Shown here: one piece after another, positions 12,058-24,210 of the stretch
Layout of the letters: the number at the start of each line of letters is the position of its first letter
How positions within the stretch are numbered: the first letter of the stretch is position 1
From: Quillaja saponaria
Taxonomy: Eukaryota > Streptophyta > Magnoliopsida > Fabales > Quillajaceae
Assembly: GCA_029379385.1 (NCBI GenBank)
Contig: CM055611.1
Location: 25,200,092-25,264,091, forward strand
Length of the DNA stretch: 64,000 nucleotides
Direction: 5' to 3'
Made by a program: the position numbers and the translations under genes
Notes under the pieces: model-generated
The model's input: only the letters and a program-made list of their open reading frames with translations
What the model was told of the DNA's origin: nothing
Databases searched by the model: none

Positions 12058-12835
12058 CAAATTTTTTAACATTAATACAATAGATTTGTTGACAGCATGA
12101 GTTTGATCATAGGTTGGATTGGTCCGGTTTTAAGACTAGTCTTTCACCAATTCAATCTAATGTGGTTCATTATTTTTAAAATCAATCTAATCAATACAAG
12201 ATTTAGAATCAGTCAAGTCCAATTTTCGAATCACATATTGAATTGCATTGGGTTGATAGGATTTGGTTTATAATTATTATTTTAAAAGTTGCTTGTTTAA
12301 ATAATAAGTTGTACTAGGCAATAATAAGTAGTTCTAAACTAGAAAAAATATATTTTACAGAGTAATAAAATATTTTAAATATTTAATGAGTAATAACATA
12401 TTTTAAAAATTACAACTAGTAGTATCACTAATAACCTATATTCATTTATAAGATCATTATCAACATAAACACAAAATGGATATCAAGGTGGGCTAAATCT
12501 AGACTAATATACACAATAAATTTAATTGGGTTGTTGACTTATTGTTTAATAATTTTATGATTTTATAAGTATATATTAATTTGTAAAAATGTAAATATAA
12601 ATAATTGGAATGAATCGGATTAAGTCGACTTACTAACTTAGAAGATTTCAAACTAATCCAATCTAATAACATTAGTAGAAAAATCTATATATATCCAGGC
12701 AACAATTTTTCCAATCTAATTTGACTGGATCAAATTGGATTGGACTATGAATACATATAGTTGATAGTAAATTTGGACTCAGAATCTTTAGATCTCAATA
12801 CCTCCGTCTTAGACATTATAACATTATCTTTTACA
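12058..12835 (-). repeat. Family A repeat, near full length
   Basis: One of the most complete copies: leader TTAACATTAATACAATAGAT, body, and tRNA-like head to about 12835. The head reads on the minus strand with a degraded box B in place of GGGTTCAAAT. Confidence 0.65.
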
Positions 12836-12964
12836 TCTTAACTAATATTCTTAGACATACTTGTTGAAGAAATATATAATTATTTATGTTAACTGTACAT
12901 TTAATAATTAGTACTAATGAGGAAAAAAAATTAACAATGATCTACTAATTGTCTTGAATCAATT

Positions 12965-13320
12965 AATTATTTAAAACATAACTAATCTATTTAGTTAACT
13001 CTCCTCATAGTCAAGTTCTTGTTTTTATGTTCATGTCCCCAATTATTTTTTATTGTTTACTCAGGTCTTTTTTTCTTTTTTTTTCAAATGACATCTTTAT
13101 AAACACAGCTATTACCTACCAGTTTAAGGAAAAATTGTCTTGAATCAATTAATTATTTAAAACGTAACTAATCTATTTAGTTAACTCTCGTCAACGTCGA
13201 GTTCTTGTTTTTATGTTCATGTCCTCCATTATTTTTCTATTGTTTAAACAGGTCTTTTTTTTTCTTTTTTCTTTTTTAAATGGTAGTCATTTCATAAACA
13301 CAGCTGTTACCTACGGCTTT
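12965..13320 (+). repeat. Module F, two further copies
   Basis: Two units (12965-13110 and 13140-13320) with TCTATTTAGTTAACTCTC, GTTCTTGTTTTTATGTTCAT and ATAAACACAGC-GTTACCTA blocks. Homologous to the pair at 8435-8950. Confidence 0.5.
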
Positions 13321-13389
13321 AAATGATAGTCTTTTTAATTTTTTTCTTTTTTAACGTAGTCTTTCTATAAACACAGCCCTTACTTATAG

Positions 13390-13975
13390 TTTTAAGACTA
13401 ATTGTGAAATAATTCAACCTAATCGAGTTTATTTTTTTTAAAATCAATCCAATCAATACAAGATTTAGAATCAGTCCAGTCCAATCTACCAATCACATTG
13501 AATTGCATTGGGTTGATAGGATCAGGTCTTTAGATTTAATATTTTAGACATCAATTTTTTAATAATGGATTGTACTAGACAATAATAAACAAGTCTAAAT
13601 TACAAAAATCCTGATATATCCAAGTAGCAATATTTCCAATCCAATCCAATAACAGGAGAAAAATTTAGATATATATATATATATATTTATTTTTTTTGAA
13701 AAGCAAATCTATTAGATTTCGATCAGAATTTTAATCAAAGTACATTTTCTCAAGCACAACTCACTCTAACAAGAGTTACAGTTTTGGCCAACAACCCTCA
13801 CAAGACAACTATGAAACCCAGAACCCTTCAAAATTGCAAAAACGAAAAAAACGTAACTGCATAAACCTCAGAAACGCTTACCCCAAGCCCCAAGCAGTAA
13901 TAAAATTTGGACCCAGATCTGTTAGTTCACCTCCATCTTGGACGTTAAACTAAGACCTAGTCAGCAAATAATTCT
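13390..13975 (-). repeat. Family A repeat interrupted by a retroposon fragment
   Basis: Family A body from 13390 is interrupted at about 13672-13895 by an (AT)n tract and a less AT-rich segment. Read on the minus strand, that segment ends in an A-rich tail, as expected of a LINE- or SINE-type insertion. The tRNA-like head resumes at about 13896 (AATTTGGACCCAGATCTG) and ends at CTAAGACCTAGTC. Confidence 0.5.
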
Positions 13976-14154
13976 GACTTTTATAATAATTGACAAGATA
14001 ACATTATCTTTTACATCTTAACTAATATTCTTATACACACTTGTTAAAAAAATATATGCTTAAATAATTTTATGTGAACCAGACCTTTAATAATTAGTGA
14101 TAACGAGGAAACCCAAAAAACAATTAACAATGATGTACTAAATGTCTTGAATAA

Positions 14155-14735
14155 ATTAATTATTTAAACATAATTAATCTATTTGAAAAAATTATCTCTT
14201 CTCAACGTCAAGTTCTTGTTTTTATGTCCATGTCCTCAAATTTTTTTTTTTATTGTTTACCCTTTCTTCTTTTTTTTAAATGATAGTCTTTTTATAAACA
14301 CAGTTGTTACCTATTGCTTTTCAATTTTATTTTATTTTTATCATATATTAAAGGTTATGATACTATTATTTTTAGATTGATCATTTTTATGATATATAGA
14401 GATTTTTACGCGTTTTGCCATAAATTTTTTTACTTTTTTGAGAGTTTCTATATGAAATTTTATTCTACTCTTCATGAGTTTTTTTTTTTTTTTTTCTTAA
14501 TCTAGAGTATCATATAAACAACAATTTTGCATCACTACAACACAAAGATCTCCTTAATAAAGATGTTAGTTATCGATTTATGGCGTATGCCATGTTTAAG
14601 TGTGAAGACAGTTTCATGTTGTAACACTCTAACTAGAGTTTATCAATTAATTTATGTTGCAAGTTTGTTAAGCTTTTTCATTAACAATAACATCTACTTT
14701 ACTCTAAAAAAAAATCTAATAATTTATTATAATGA
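14155..14735 (+). repeat. Module F copy and AT-rich spacer
   Basis: Module F unit at 14155-14320, then AT-rich sequence with long T-runs repeating the 11690-12060 leader. The short open frames here are low-complexity and have no protein-like features. Confidence 0.45.
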
Positions 14736-15475
14736 TATGAAAAGTTTTTAACATTAATATATGCAATAGATTTATTGACAGCATGGGTTTGATCATGGGA
14801 TAGATTGGTTCGGTTTTAGAAATAGTCCTGAACTAATCCAACCTAATTAATCAAATTTATTTTTTTAAAATCAATTAGTATAAGAATTTGAATCAGTTCA
14901 GTCCAATCCACGAATCACATATTGAATTGCATTGGGTTGATGGATTAGGTCTTTATTTAGACTTATTATTTTAGAAGTGACTTGTTTTAATAATAAATTG
15001 TACTAGCCAATAATAAGCAGGTCTAAATTACAAAATATAATTTAAATATTTAATGAGTAATAATATATTTTTTTTAAAAGTACAACCTGCAGTAATATCA
15101 CTAATAACCTATATTCATTTGTAAGATCATTATCGACAAAAAAATTAACATTTTATATCAAAGTGGGTTAAAAGTTAAAACTATACATACACAATAAATT
15201 TAATTGGATTGTTGACTTTGATAATTTTATGATTTTATAATAATATATTAATTTACAAAAATATAAATATAAATCATTGGAATAGATCAGATTACTAACT
15301 TCGAAAATAACCAATCTATTTTAATAACATTAGTATAAAAATCTAGATATATCCAAGCAATAATATTTTCAATCCAAATTGGATCGGGCATGAATACACA
15401 TAACTGACAGTAAAATTTGGACCCAGAACCTTTAAATCTCAACATCTCCGTTTAGCCGTTAAACTCAGCGAATCT
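14735..15475 (-). repeat. Family A repeat, near full length
   Basis: All landmarks from TTTTTAACATTAATAT to the tRNA-like head. On the minus strand the head gives a box A-like TGAGTTTAACGGCTAAACG and, further on, GGTTCTGGGTCCAAATTTTA. Confidence 0.65.
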
Positions 15476-15584
15476 TTCCATCTGATACAAGTGAAGGCCT
15501 TAGATGTTATAACCAGCCAAAGGTTTTATGATTTTGTGTGTGTTTTTCCTAGTCAAACTAAGATGGCCTGGCTCTGTGGGGCAC

Positions 15585-16473
15585 CATTAATATGGAATTA
15601 TTTGTCATACTTGGTTGGCTTTCTGCTCAAGCTGCAACTGAAAATATTTTTAGGTGCCAATCAGGTCTTTTTCTCTAGTTATTTTTTTTCTTTTTATTAA
15701 GACTAACTGTTTCTTTCATAATATGACACAATACACAGAAAGAGAATTTCTAATTATGTTGCTTGCCACTTGCTTGACGTAATACTTAATTGGTCGGTCA
15801 AGGATGTAGCTAAGTTTACTAGATGAGTGAGAACAACAAGCCATGATGTCTTATTGTCTTGATAATAATGAATTGTACAAATTCAATTTGAATAGGGCAC
15901 GTTACCTTATCAAAGTATACCGGTCCAATCTAAATTATAACTGTCATCATCAATAATATTTATTATCTCCTAATTATATTATAGTTATAATGGACTACAT
16001 AACTGTATGTCTTAAATAGAGTGACACATAACACAAATTTATTGGCCACTATATAATAACCCAAAAATAAATCAGGTTGTGTCTTCTAACCCATATTATT
16101 TATAATATTTTATTCTCAATATTATAATGTAAGAAATCAATTATAATATTTAGTGGAAACTTTTGGATTGTAACAAGTTGTATTATAGTATCATAATTTT
16201 GGAATTTGGAAATATTGGCTTCGGCTATTGTAGCTTATTTTTGTTCTTGTGTGAGTGATGTAGGACTTCCGTCCCGCGTCAGTGAGAGTGAAGAATTTGA
16301 AGTCTATATTTAAAGGATACATCTCGTTCAAAATTTCCCCACTCCATCTTAAAGACTCTGTATTTTGTCCTCCTTGACAAGCATTGACAGTCACGGTAAC
16401 TGGTATCACTTGTGAAGACAAGGTACCAAAACTGTGATTTGGCTAGCGCAGACCTAGACGCAAGATTGCAACC
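15585..16473 (+). promoter_or_regulatory. Upstream region, promoter and 5' leader of DUF4220 copy 1
   Basis: A distal block (TTGGTTGGCTTTCTGCTCAA at 15610) also precedes DUF4220 copy 2. A middle block near 15762 (GCCACTTGCTTGACGTAATA) is shared with copy 2 and with NLR copies 1 and 2. The proximal block 16210-16365 has a TATA-like TATATTTAA at 16305-16313, about 160 bases before the likely start codon. A leader element near 16403 (CACTTGTGAAGACAAGG) recurs before the other DUF4220 copies. Promoter activity is inferred from position and conservation. Confidence 0.6.
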
Positions 16474-18795
16474 ATGTTGGTTACAAGTAATTCCTTTGAT
16501 CCATCTTTACGTTCATGTTCTTCTATATTTTAAAAGAGTAAAAAACTTTAATAATTAAGTCATATGAAGTGAATTTTCTTATAATGTAATATAATGATCT
16601 GATCAAGAAGTCTTCAATCACATCATGATCATTTTTCTGTCCTTTTTCTCCTGCCCATGTTCTGTTCTGAATCTGACTACCTTGCATCTTCAGTTTTTAG
16701 CAGTTTAATGATCACAAAGAGGAGGAACCTGGTTCAGATTTTCCCAGAAAGACTGAGAAAACTTTTTGATGAATGGGAAATACGTACTGCAGTTTTGCTT
16801 AGCATAACTTTGCAATGCATCCAAATTCTTTTTGGCGATAGGAGAAAGTTCTCCACCAGTATGAAGCTGAGAATCATACTGTGGCTAGCTTACTTGTCTT
16901 CAGATGCCGTTGCGACAGTCTCGCTTAGTATACTATCCTGCAATGCAGGACGGCATAACGATGACTCTAATGACAAAACTTTTGTGATAATGGCACTATG
17001 GGCTCCCCTCCTTCTTTTGCATCTTGGAGGAACAGATACCATTACGGCATACTCCCTTGAAGACAATGAGTTGTGGCTTAGGCATTTGCTTGGGCTAGCT
17101 GTCCAGGTACTAGTGGCAACCTACGTCGTTCTTAGAGCCTGGGTGAGTGTTACACTTAATTTTCTGGCAATTCCTTTACTTGTTGCTGGAACTATCAAAT
17201 ATGGAGAAAGGATTTGGACTCTATGGAATGTGAGCAGAAGTCACTTTAGGGACTCGCTGTTTCCTCATCCAGATGCTGGCCCCAATTATGCCAGATACAT
17301 GGAAGAGTATGAGTCAAAGAAGGAGGAGGGTTTTAATGTTACATTAGAAACCCTCATTGAAGATCCAATTGAAGGAAATACTAATTTTTATCCAGCTGAA
17401 AACCAGATCAACCTCAAAGAAGCAGATATTTTACAATATGCTAACAATTTCTTCAGTATGTTTAAGCCACTATTTGCAGACCTCATCCTTAGCTTCCATG
17501 ATGTCCAAAACAGCCAGTCTTTCTTCAGAAATAGATCTTATTCTGAAGCCTTTAAAGTGGTGGAGGTTGAACTTGGGTTCATGTATGATTTGACTTATAC
17601 AAAGGCAGTTGTGGTTTATTCTCTAATGGGTGTTATTCTCCGTATCATTGAATTCTTGTCCACCATTTCTGTGTTATGTGTCTTTGTCAGGGTGAGCAAG
17701 GACTCATATATGACAACCGATGTGATTATCACCTATGTGTTACTGATTGGAGCTATCATCATAGAGATTCGTTCAGTAATTGTGCTCCTTTCCTCAGACT
17801 GGGCAATGCTATGGCTGGAAAAGCACAAGAATATTGATACAGTGGTGGACTGGTTGCATCGAATGATTTCGTTAAGCAATTCCACTGGCTAGAAAGAGGT
17901 GGTCTAATACCATGGGGCAGTACAACCTAATACAATTTTTCATTAAAGATAGGCCAGCCAAGTTCGATTTTGTTGTTGATAAATTTAAATTCCTTTCTTC
18001 GCCACTGGAGAAATACAGATACAAAGATATAGAGAAAGTCCCAGATTCACTGAAATATCTGATATTTGAGGAATTGCTAAGAAGATTACCTATCGCCTCC
18101 TCAAATTTCGATGCTTGCAAGAAAATTGTTGCTAGCAGGGGTGATTGGGTACTTAATCAGGAGAACTGTGAGGACTTTTTGTGGAGTATTACCGCTGTAG
18201 AATTTGATAAAAGCCTTCTTCTCTGGCACATTGCGACTGAGCTTTGTTACTCCTGTGACCTAAAAAAAAATCTAGCCCTGTAGTAGAAGGTCTAAATTGC
18301 ATGTCGAGCATATTGTTGTCACGGTATATGTTGTATCTCTTACTCATGTATCCGTTTACGCTGCCAAATGGAATTGGACAAATGAGATTTCAAGATACTT
18401 GTGCCGAGGCCAATGAATTCTTTGAAGCCAAAAAGTACAAAGATGATAGACATGCCTGCGAGCTATTGCTTGGAGTAAGCACTGATATCTCTCCATCAGA
18501 TGTGAAAGGACATATATGCAAGTCAGTTCTATTCGATGCATGTAGGCTTGCTGAAGAGTTGAACAAATTAGAAACAAAAGAAGGATGGGATGGCTGGAAG
18601 AAGTGGGATTTGATAACTCATGTATGGGTAGAAATGCTATTTTATGCAGCCAGTCATTGTCAGTGGACTGATCATGCTCAGCAACTCAGGCGAGGTGGAG
18701 AGCTGCTCACTCATGTCTGGCTCCTTATGGCACATTTTGGTATAACCGAACAAGTCGAAGTAGGGCATTCAAGGACTAGGTTGGTTATTAAGTGA
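16474..18795 (+). pseudogene. DUF4220/DUF594 membrane protein, copy 1 (frameshifted)
   Basis: Member of the plant DUF4220-DUF594 family: multi-pass membrane proteins of unknown function. The long first frame holds hydrophobic segments and family text such as FPERLRKLFDEWEIR, the GxxDTITAYSLEDNELWLRH stretch and GPNYARYMEEYESK. The C-terminal DUF594 part includes LWHIATELCY, SRYMLYLLLMYPFTLPNGIG, KSVLFDACRLAEEL and LRRGGELLTHVWLLMAHFGI. The likely start is a 13 nt first exon (16474-16486, ATGTTGGTTACAA) spliced over a GT-AG intron (16487-16693); an ATG inside that intron at 16657 is an alternative. Two breaks interrupt it: a shift near 17880-17893, before RWSNTMGQYNLI, and another at an A9 run (18262-18270). 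Copy 2 is open across both sites. The family is usually intronless over this stretch, so these are mutations or assembly errors rather than introns. Full length would be about 700 residues. Confidence 0.85.
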
Positions 18796-18822
18796 TTAGT
18801 TGCACTATTAGTTATAAAAGTT

Positions 18823-18892
18823 CTTATGGCACATTTTGGTATAACTGAACAAGTCCAAGAAGGGCATGCAAGGGCCAGGTTGGTTATTTGAG
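18823..18892 (+). pseudogene. Duplicated DUF594 tail
   Basis: About 70 bases repeat the last codons of the gene just upstream (18724-18795), from TTATGGCACATTTTGG to the stop. The repeat resembles copy 2 (37706-37776) more than its neighbour, for example in ACTGAACAAGTCCAAGAAGG. This suggests unequal exchange or conversion with a copy 2-like sequence. Confidence 0.7.
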
Positions 18893-18899
18893 TGATAAA

Positions 18900-19920
18900 G
18901 TACTAATATTAGTTAACAAGTCTTATTCCAAAATTTATCAGTATCTTGCATACATGCCTTATTTTAGTAGTCTTGAATGTCGCTCTAAAAAGGTATTGTT
19001 CAATAGGATGTAATTTTTTTTTGTCAGTCCCTTTTATTATATATGATATGATGAACCTTTGGGGATCATTCGTGATGTTGTCTACTTTCATTCCCCAAAT
19101 GATGTTGTGTACTTTGATGTCCATGGCAGCAAGATGAAAATAAAATAAAATACAATACAATAGACAACAAGGCCCTCATCCCCTTTTTGTCTTTGTTAAA
19201 AACTCTGTAGAGTTGCTAAAACTTCTTGTATTTAAGTCATTAAATACAAATAAATAATCAAAATTATGTCATCTCATTTTTTTTTTTTTTTTATAAATAA
19301 AGAACTTTATTCAGTATTTCATTAAGAATTTTTCAAATGAGTACCCTAACAATGTGTTTGAATAAAATAAAAAGTCAAATTCATTTTATTTTAAATAAAT
19401 TTTAAGATTCATTTCATTTAAAAAGGAACCTCTTATTTGGATACTTATAAATTTTAGTTTAATTCTCTTATTTGAAACAACAACAAAAATTATTTTAATG
19501 TAAGTATTTTTTTTTTTCCATATTAACCTCAATTTTTTCAAATTAAAACTATCATTGAAATTAAAATTATAAAAATAAAGGATTAATTGTTGTTCAATGA
19601 ACAAAATACAAGCTGAGAGAAAAAAACTTAAAGTTGGTTAGGTGAACAAATGAGACAATTTGTTGATAGGACAAAATAATAACCTATATCAAATAAATTT
19701 AATAAAATAAAATCCAACTTATTTGGTGAGAAATTCAAAACTGAATACAATGTGAATTTCAAATGAACTTTATTTTCACACTATTTCATTTATTCCAAAC
19801 ATATAATGTGTGGAGTTCATTTTAAATAAAATGAATCCAACACTTTTTTTAAGGTTCTAAACGCATTGTAAGGAACCTGTTAAGAAGAATTTAGTTACAT
19901 TCATTTTTATAGGTTCAAAA
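18900..19920. other. AT-rich intergenic DNA
   Basis: The 3' flank of DUF4220 copy 1. Its first part (18900-18990) resembles the copy 2 flank at 37800-37880. The remainder is AT-rich with homopolymer runs; no gene, RNA or clear mobile element was seen. Confidence 0.5.
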
Positions 19921-19929
19921 TTTTGAATT

Positions 19930-20868
19930 GTTAATGTTGTTGGCCGAAGTGTACTAGCTGAGTTCGGAAGAGCACATGGTTGTAGGGTGCCAGTTGGTAG
20001 GGAGTTCTGATCGGTTCGTCTCCAATCATGCTTCCTCTATTTCTCCTTTCCATATTGTTCGACTGCAAGATCAGCACGCTGCAACAATTTCCAAACGACA
20101 TTTGACCTATCAGTTACCATACCTCATGAATTCCACGTCGTTTGACTGATTTACCGAGCTCACGCCATTTGACCAGTTGTCCAAGTACTCACAACTCGAC
20201 AGGTCACAATACCTCTCGAAGTCCATGTCCTTTTGACCAATCGCCCAAGCTCACGACATTTGAACAATTGGCCAATTAGTTAGGCCGATCCTCTCACTAA
20301 AGCCCATTTCACTTCCTAAGCTTCCTAATTGTATCTGTTTGAGCCACCTTATTCGAAAGTCCACCCATCTCACCATCTCATGATCACTCAAAACTATGGC
20401 CGATTGGCCAACTTTCTAGGCCACGCATGGACTGAGCGACCCACCAAGCAACCAAAGTGCCATGCTCGACCAGTCGACCGTGCAGCTTCATGCTCGCCTG
20501 CAAGGATTGCCCAGTCTGTGGTCTCCAAACTCCTTGTACCTTTCATTCTTCATTGATTGGTTACACCACAAGGAACCCAAGCCCTTTAGTTCGAATTAAT
20601 CGGTACCCAAATTCAATCCCTTGTTGTTGACTTTTGAGTAGTTTGTATTTCAAACTTTGGAAGGGCATAACTTTTGTGCTCGGGTATCCGAATCAGGCAT
20701 TTTTTTTTATTCCTCATAACTTTTCAAGATCTAAGACGTGCCTCTCTAAGCGACCCTCTATTGCTACTCCTAACCTGTCCGATCAATGCCTAGCTTCCAT
20801 ACAGGGCTTTAATTCAATATAATGCCCCTCCAAGCTAATTGTTGACAAAAATGATGGCCCTGATACCA
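19930..20868 (-). mobile_element. Internal fragment of a minus-strand LTR retrotransposon with primer-binding site
   Basis: Sequence of clearly higher GC than its surroundings, lying inside a minus-strand LTR. The minus strand at 20868-20860 reads TGGTATCAG, the usual primer-binding site complementary to initiator methionine tRNA, directly next to the LTR. No protein domain could be read in any frame, so this is untranslated leader or heavily decayed internal DNA. Confidence 0.5.
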
Positions 20869-21363
20869 TGTTGAAAAATTGATAGGTCTTGAATAGTAGT
20901 GCAATATTGAGGAAAAAAATATAATTTTACTTTTAATAACAAGGGAACGATACAATATATTTTTGGATGTAGGTATGAGAGGTATATGACCTTACATACA
21001 CTTACACTCATTCATGGGAGGAGATATTTAACCTCATAACTCTTAGTTGGAGGTTATAGCCTATAGAGTTACTTACAAATAAGCCTTAAACCCTTATTTA
21101 TACTATTCCACCTCGATAACTAACAGTGGAGATTTATTACATCTAACTGTTAATACTAACTTTCTAGAATTCTCCTACAAGATATCTAGATATTTATACA
21201 AGCCTCTAGAAATATCTAGATTTACTAGAACTATGTACAATGTTATAGAGTATTTCATATTTTTCTAAACCTTCTAGAGTCTTCTAGAATGTCTTAGAAT
21301 CTTTTAGACTATTCTAGAACCTTCCAGAACATTCAAAGAGGAAAAGGTATATTAATTTTAACA
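20869..21363 (-). mobile_element. LTR (about 495 bp) of a retrotransposon, minus orientation
   Basis: The candidate LTR begins TGTTGAAAAATT and ends AATTTTAACA, giving the expected TG...CA ends with short inverted similarity. The primer-binding site abuts it on the left, so transcription would run leftwards. It contains many TCTAGA-rich short repeats. No partner LTR was found in the window. 21364-22560 beyond it is non-coding and resembles retroelement debris, with nothing recognisable. Confidence 0.55.
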
Positions 21364-22559
21364 CCAATAAAGCCAAATCCACGAGGTAGACTGACTAAAC
21401 AACCCACATAATGACCAAACGACCTACGGACCGACCGAATGGTTAATTTGGTCTGTTATCTTCTTAGCTCTTTGTTCCTTCTGTCCTTATTTGCTAATAT
21501 ACTAGATAATCTAGCTAGCCAAGTCAAAAGAGTTTGGCCATCTTTTATTAGGATAACCAAGGTTATTTCGTGAAGTTATGTTGTTAAGAAGTTAATTGGT
21601 GAGGCGATGAGTGACAATTGGATTGAAGGTAATGCGCAAGAGACAATGAGCCATGGTCATGGAAAGGATAAAGGCTCTGCGACTAGCATGCATTGTAACT
21701 TTTGGCATGGTAGAACTTATAGGAATGAGAGAGCCTCTGGGTCGGGGGTGTTAGCCCAACGACCGTTGTTCTCCAAATGGGAATGATCAAAATAGGTCCG
21801 ATCTATAACCTCACGAGTTCATCCCTAGCCAAATGTACATGCAGGTCGAGCCCATCAAGAATGAATTTCCACCAGGCAAGTTGATGTTATAATGAATATC
21901 TAAACTATCCAGTGGATTACATGAAATATCTGGAGGAAGATAAGGAGAGTTGATACTCCATATAGGTTAATGATATGTTAGCTTAATCGGGCTTGTGTTT
22001 ATACATTTTTATTAAGTTAGTCAGAGTTATGTACTGTACTCATATTTACAATTTTCTATGTTCAGTGCTTCTCATATGGGATCATTATTTTATGTATCAT
22101 GATACTTATGTCGTACCTTGCTATGTATTATGCATTGCAAGCATTTCTTGTATGGGCCTTTATGTTATGTTGTTTGGTTGGATGACATATTATGTCACTT
22201 TTTTTTTTCTTTAGCCATCTACTATTCGAGAGGCCCTCGCTTGAAAAACAAGGATAGCTAAATAGTTGCTTATGTCTCAGGGTTAAATTATTTTGCACTG
22301 GACCTTTATAGTTGCGAGTAAGAACATATTGGGTGTCGCTCATCCTAAGGAATGTTAGCTAAAAAGATGTTTATTAATTTGTGTGGCCAGTGATTGGAGC
22401 TTGATTAAGTACCCATCTTCATGACTTAATTGTAAGTAGAAATTGTTGCATGGCATAAAGTTAAGATTCGTCACACAGTATGTGGGTGGACACAATTTCA
22501 TTAAAAAAATAAAATAAATTGAATTGAAATGCATTTATGAACTTATTACACAGTAATAC

Positions 22560-24210
22560 TTTCTCAGGTGCTGGGCATTCCAAGTGTGTGGCAATGCATG
22601 GTAGTGCTCATCAATTAGCTGGTATGTTCTTGATCGAACGTCCCATCCATAGCTAATCCACCAGATATAGTATAGATGGTGGCAACAATGTTGTCTCTCT
22701 TTTGTCACTCGGTCTCCTGGTTGTCCCTTTTGGGTTTTTACTTTCTTCCCAACTAGACTTCACTTTTATGCTTTTACTCTTCACCTACCACTTCGACTTC
22801 CTCCTATCTAATTCCCTCTCCCTCTTATCTCTTGAGTATGCTATTTAATGTAGCTCGCCATATCAATATTTCAATCTCTTTTCTCAATGTCCAAAACTCA
22901 TCGGTCATGTATCCATTACCTTTATGAAAAGCACAATATTTATTGTTATGTCCTTTAAAAACTTTTCCCTTCCATGCCTGTGTCTAGTTAATATAATCCT
23001 TTTGCTCTATTTCCATAAGAATGGCAGATTGTGGCTTATTCAAAATCTTTTCTTCCACATTTATATAATTCTTTGCCATTCTTAACATTTCTTCCATCAT
23101 AGTTGGGATCCTTCAATTAAACTCATACCTGAACTTAGAACTTCTTAAACCGACCTTTAACGTGGTCATCATAAGCTGGGGGTTGGCATCCCTGCCTCTA
23201 ATACGCCGATATTGAACCTGGCCATGAACTCCTTCAGTAACTCCTGTTCATCCTACTTTAGGGTCTATTTGGATAGTGGGTAATGGAGAGATAAGAAAGG
23301 AGAGGGTATATACCCTTTTCTTGGAAGTTTTTTTTTTTTTATAAAAAAAAGATGAGGGAATTGAGGGGACACATGTACCTTTTCAAATTCTATCTTTTTA
23401 ATTTATCCAAATTGAAAGGATTTGGAAAGAGAAAATAAAGTACATTATAGTTTTTACATGTTGTGACTAATATGTATACCATATTCTTTTTATTAAATAT
23501 CTACTAATATATAAATAAAATATTGTAAGGACATAAAATTATGTAATAATATATCATTTCATCTCATTTCTCCTCAACTCCCAAACAAAAATGTACCTTA
23601 TCATTTTCTCTCCTCTCCCTTTGATTTTTTAAACTCCCAAATGAGACTAAAGATAAGTGTCATTTTTTCTTTACTCTTCTCTCATTGTCTCCTCTCCTCT
23701 CCCTTCAAAATCTTATACAGACCCTTATAGTCAGTAAGTTTGAGGCATCATTCTGCTATTTCTTGTTAGTCATGAAATGTCACTTGGAGGATGAAGCCAA
23801 GCCAATTGTTCAAAATTGAAGATCAAGCCAAGTGAGCCAAGCAAACCAACTCCTAGTTGTATCCCTCAAGGGCAAGGAGATTTGCACATCACTTAATCTG
23901 GAATCTCATGAAGGAACATAAAGGAGGTGAAATCTGTGACAAAATCATCAGGGTCTATCAACATGCAGTATACCTCTAACATGGACATTCTTACTCTGGT
24001 GGGGTGGGACAACTTGGGATCTCTTCTGTGAATGATGATTCCATGTTGGGGGCAACTGCGTCTAGCCATTTCTCTCTAATTCCTCCCTGTCAGTCGATGG
24101 AGACGCATTTGGTGAAATCGTGATTGTCTTTCGCGTCTTAGCCCTCGAACTTTTTCCATGTCCGTCTATCTTGCCTAACAACTCCCTACTTTGGCAAGTC
24201 AATAATTTAC
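22560..24210 (-). pseudogene. Ty3/gypsy-type gag remnant split by a MITE
   Basis: On the minus strand, with many stops and shifts, one can read retrotransposon gag text: near 23245-23210 LxEFMARFNIGVLEAGMP, then KVGLRSSKFRYEL, MMEEMLRMAKNYINVEEKIL, and near 23850 a SWFAWL block typical of the R-x-WF region. Order and spacing match a gag capsid domain. A 464 bp MITE interrupts it at 23261-23724. Its position is on the far side of the LTR at 20869, so it belongs to a different element. No polymerase region was found. Confidence 0.55.
23261..23724. mobile_element. Tourist/Harbinger-type MITE
   Basis: Ends are inverted copies: GGGTCTATTTGGAT on the left and, on the reverse strand from the right, GGGTCTGTATAAGAT, both followed by purine-rich GGAGAG text. 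Flanked by a TTA target duplication (23258-23260 and 23725-23727). Removing it rejoins gag text. 464 bp, no coding capacity. Confidence 0.7.

Noticed and set aside
16657..16693. Start of DUF4220 copy 1 at the ATG at 16657
   Set aside because: The ATG lies in what looks like an intron; a conserved 13 nt exon gives a start common to all three copies. Not fully excluded, because copies 1 and 2 are open here.
17893..18300. Introns explaining the breaks in DUF4220 copy 1
   Set aside because: Homology with copy 2 continues through both breaks with no missing or extra segment; only one or two bases differ.
20329..20822. Short plus-strand open frames in the GC-richer region
   Set aside because: They lie in the internal part of a minus-strand LTR element and show no protein-like composition or motif.
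21993..22343. Open frames at 21.99-22.34 kb on both strands
   Set aside because: Cys/Tyr/Phe-rich text without domains, in retroelement debris.
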